DNA of 14,346 bases from an uncultured Eubacteriales bacterium (GTDB taxonomy: Bacteria > Bacillota > Clostridia > Lachnospirales > Lachnospiraceae): contig URND01000078.1 of NCBI GenBank assembly GCA_900549105.1, positions 1 through 14,346 of the forward strand, read 5' to 3'. Shown one piece after another: positions 13,168 to 14,346 of the stretch. Both the position numbers and the translations under genes were made by a program. The stretch's first letter is position 1; every line of letters begins with the position of its first letter. The notes beneath the pieces were generated by a model, which worked only from the letters and a program-made list of their open reading frames with translations, did no database searches and was not told the DNA's origin.

Positions 13168-14346
13168 TTGTACGTTTCCTGAGAATAAGAATTGCAGCCG
13201 CGCCGATTACCAAAATACCGCCGACAACATAAAACAGGGTTGTGCCCATACCGCCGGTGGACGGCAGCGTATGTCCCGCTGTGTTTTCGACTTCAACTAT
13301 CAATGTAGTGTTGCTTTCTATTACTTCAAATTCCTTTGGAGCAGACAGCTTGGCGTAGCCTTCAGGCGATTCTGTCTCTACTAATGTATATGTAGCCAAA
13401 TCAACGCCTTTAACAACGATATTACCAGCGGCAACTGTTTCAATCGTATCTATTGTTCCCGTTTCAGTATTAGTGGCTATCCGGTATACAGTATCTGATT
13501 CTTTTACAAGTTTCAACACTGTATCTGTATCGTCTTTTAACTGAAATTTAGCCCCCGCCAGAGGTTTTTTATTAACTTTATCCGCCGCGTCATATTTTAA
13601 TATTTCAAACTGATAGGTTTTTGTTGTTGTCATTCCCCACACAGTATGGTTATTATCGAGCCAGTTAAGCTGGACCTTATTCTCTTCTCCGGCTGTAACA
13701 TCCGCCTTTTCATTTAATACCGCACTATAGGTTACAGTAAGTGTAGTATCTGCAGTGATGCTATTTAAATAGTCCGCCGTAAAGCTAATCTCAAAAGTGC
13801 AGTCATCTGCAAGTGCTGCAGCACCGCCGGCAGGAGTATTTACTGTATAATGCGTGCCCTTTTCCAAACTATCAATCTGAACGCTGCCCTTATTGAAAGT
13901 CAGACCGTCCTCCATTTTATCGTGCATCACATAATTTTTAGCGCCTTTTCTCACATTAATCGTCACTTTGAAATTGACTGTATCGCCAATCTGAGCGCTG
14001 TTATTTGTTCCAAATGAACTACCCTCTTCGACTTCCTTTTTTATCGTTGGATCCGGGTTCTTTTCATTCACTATAACAGTGTTTTTCAACGGTGTTGTCT
14101 CCACCATCGAAAGCGTGCCGTTGGTGGAAGTAATCAGATAGTAACCGGAATCAAGGCCGTCGAAAGTAAACTCACCATCTGCCGCTGGAGTCTGAGTAGC
14201 CGCAAGAGGCACACCGTTGGCAGCCGTCGCCGCAATGGAGCGGGCATCCATCAGGGCCACGGCGCTCAGCTGGCCATTACCCGGCTTGGAACCCTCGCGG
14301 TTGGGGAAATTGCGCGTGGTGTGGCGGATGGACAGGCTGTTGTTGG
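13154..14346 (-). CDS. LPSTG backbone pilin (isopeptide-forming fimbrial protein), 5' end missing or chimeric
   Basis: The frame is open to the window edge. Reliable pilin sequence starts near 14212 (PAADGEFTFDGLDSGYYLI). It continues through ETTPLKNTVIVNEKN, which sits where the pilin motif with the cross-linking Lys is found, then a fimbrial isopeptide domain (PTIKKEVEE, QIGDTVNFKVTINVRKGAKN, HDKMEDGLTF). A SpaA/CNA-B domain follows (FEILKYDA, KPLAGAKFQL, and the E-box YTLVETESPEGYAK, whose Glu helps form the Lys-Asn bond). The end is LPSTGG, a membrane helix and RKRTSDNK. This is the major shaft subunit for the adjacent class C sortase. Upstream of ~14215 the frame reads as a different protein (see the next entry), so the true signal peptide and N-terminal domain are not visible. 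The in-frame GTG at 14260 is not a credible start. Confidence 0.85.
   Translation of the reverse strand, partial: NNSLSIRHTTRNFPNREGSKPGNGQLSAVALMDARSIAATAANGVPLAATQTPAADGEFTFDGLDSGYYLITSTNGTLSMVETTPLKNTVIVNEKNPDPTIKKEVEEGSSFGTNNSAQIGDTVNFKVTINVRKGAKNYVMHDKMEDGLTFNKGSVQIDSLEKGTHYTVNTPAGGAAALADDCTFEISFTADYLNSITADTTLTVTYSAVLNEKADVTAGEENKVQLNWLDNNHTVWGMTTTKTYQFEILKYDAADKVNKKPLAGAKFQLKDDTDTVLKLVKESDTVYRIATNTETGTIDTIETVAAGNIVVKGVDLATYTLVETESPEGYAKLSAPKEFEVIESNTTLIVEVENTAGHTLPSTGGMGTTLFYVVGGILVIGAAAILILRKRTSDNK
14213..14346 (-). other. Aconitase-family hydratase fragment fused in frame to the pilin
   Basis: The last codons of the frame (minus strand, from 14344) read SLSIRHTTRNFPNREGSKP, then GQLSAVALMDARSIAATAAN. 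This is not pilin-like. The R-N-F-x-x-R-x-G core corresponds to the NRNFxxRxG segment of aconitase/isopropylmalate isomerase, followed by the helix that in aconitases reads like HAFVTSPEIVTALAIAG. The stretch is visibly more GC-rich than the pilin codons next to it. The join falls at about 14210-14225 (AANG|VPLAAT). It is either an artefact at a contig edge or a recombination product. Confidence 0.65.

Noticed and set aside
1..14346. CRISPR array, tRNA/rRNA, insertion sequence, integrase or attachment site
   Set aside because: Looked for on both strands; no regularly spaced repeats, cloverleaf-like sequences, transposase motifs or flanking direct repeats were recognised.

Overview
The window looks like chromosomal DNA of an anaerobic Gram-positive member of the Clostridia, most likely a gut Lachnospiraceae-type organism. 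The signs are moderate GC, strong AGGAG-type ribosome binding sites, tightly packed operons with stop/start overlaps, an LPxTG pilus operon with two sortases, a Cys lipobox lipoprotein and a TetM-like translation GTPase. The genus call is inference. All genes except one sensor kinase are on the minus strand, so transcription runs from right to left.

Right end (10.6-14.35 kb): a sortase-dependent pilus operon. It holds a partial LPSTG backbone pilin, a class C sortase, a small LPQTG pilin/anchor protein with a Pro/Glu/Thr stalk, a second small sortase and an Xre regulator. The genes overlap by 8-15 nt or sit within a few nt of each other. The last ~130 nt of the window read in frame as a piece of an aconitase-family hydratase joined to the pilin, so that end is either chimeric or a real recombination junction.

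Middle (5.4-10.55 kb): two conflict-type modules around a lipoprotein gene. At 8.58-10.53 kb an AAA ATPase and an RloB/TOPRIM-like protein form an AbiL/RloAB-like pair with their own promoter. At 5.4-7.1 kb a phosphoribosyltransferase-like protein (PRTase-CE type, with a DD..TG.T PRPP-type motif) overlaps by 8 nt a NADAR/YbiA-like ADP-ribose-handling protein. This PRTase+NADAR pair is the best candidate for a little-described defence or toxin/antitoxin system here.

Left (0-5.4 kb): a plus-strand hybrid histidine kinase with an extracytoplasmic solute-binding sensor is divergent from a Phd/Doc toxin-antitoxin pair. A 12-bp operator-like sequence inside the phd promoter recurs with one change at the predicted -35 of the kinase. 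Then come an AlbA_2/Schlafen-like putative ATPase with a winged helix, a terminator, and the 5' part of a TetM/EF-G-like GTPase that runs off the window.

Overall, three or four conflict-type loci (Phd-Doc, AlbA_2 protein, PRTase+NADAR, AbiL-like) are packed between a pilus operon and a ribosomal-protection-type gene. This is the look of an accessory/defence island, although no integrase, transposase, tRNA, attachment site or CRISPR array is visible.
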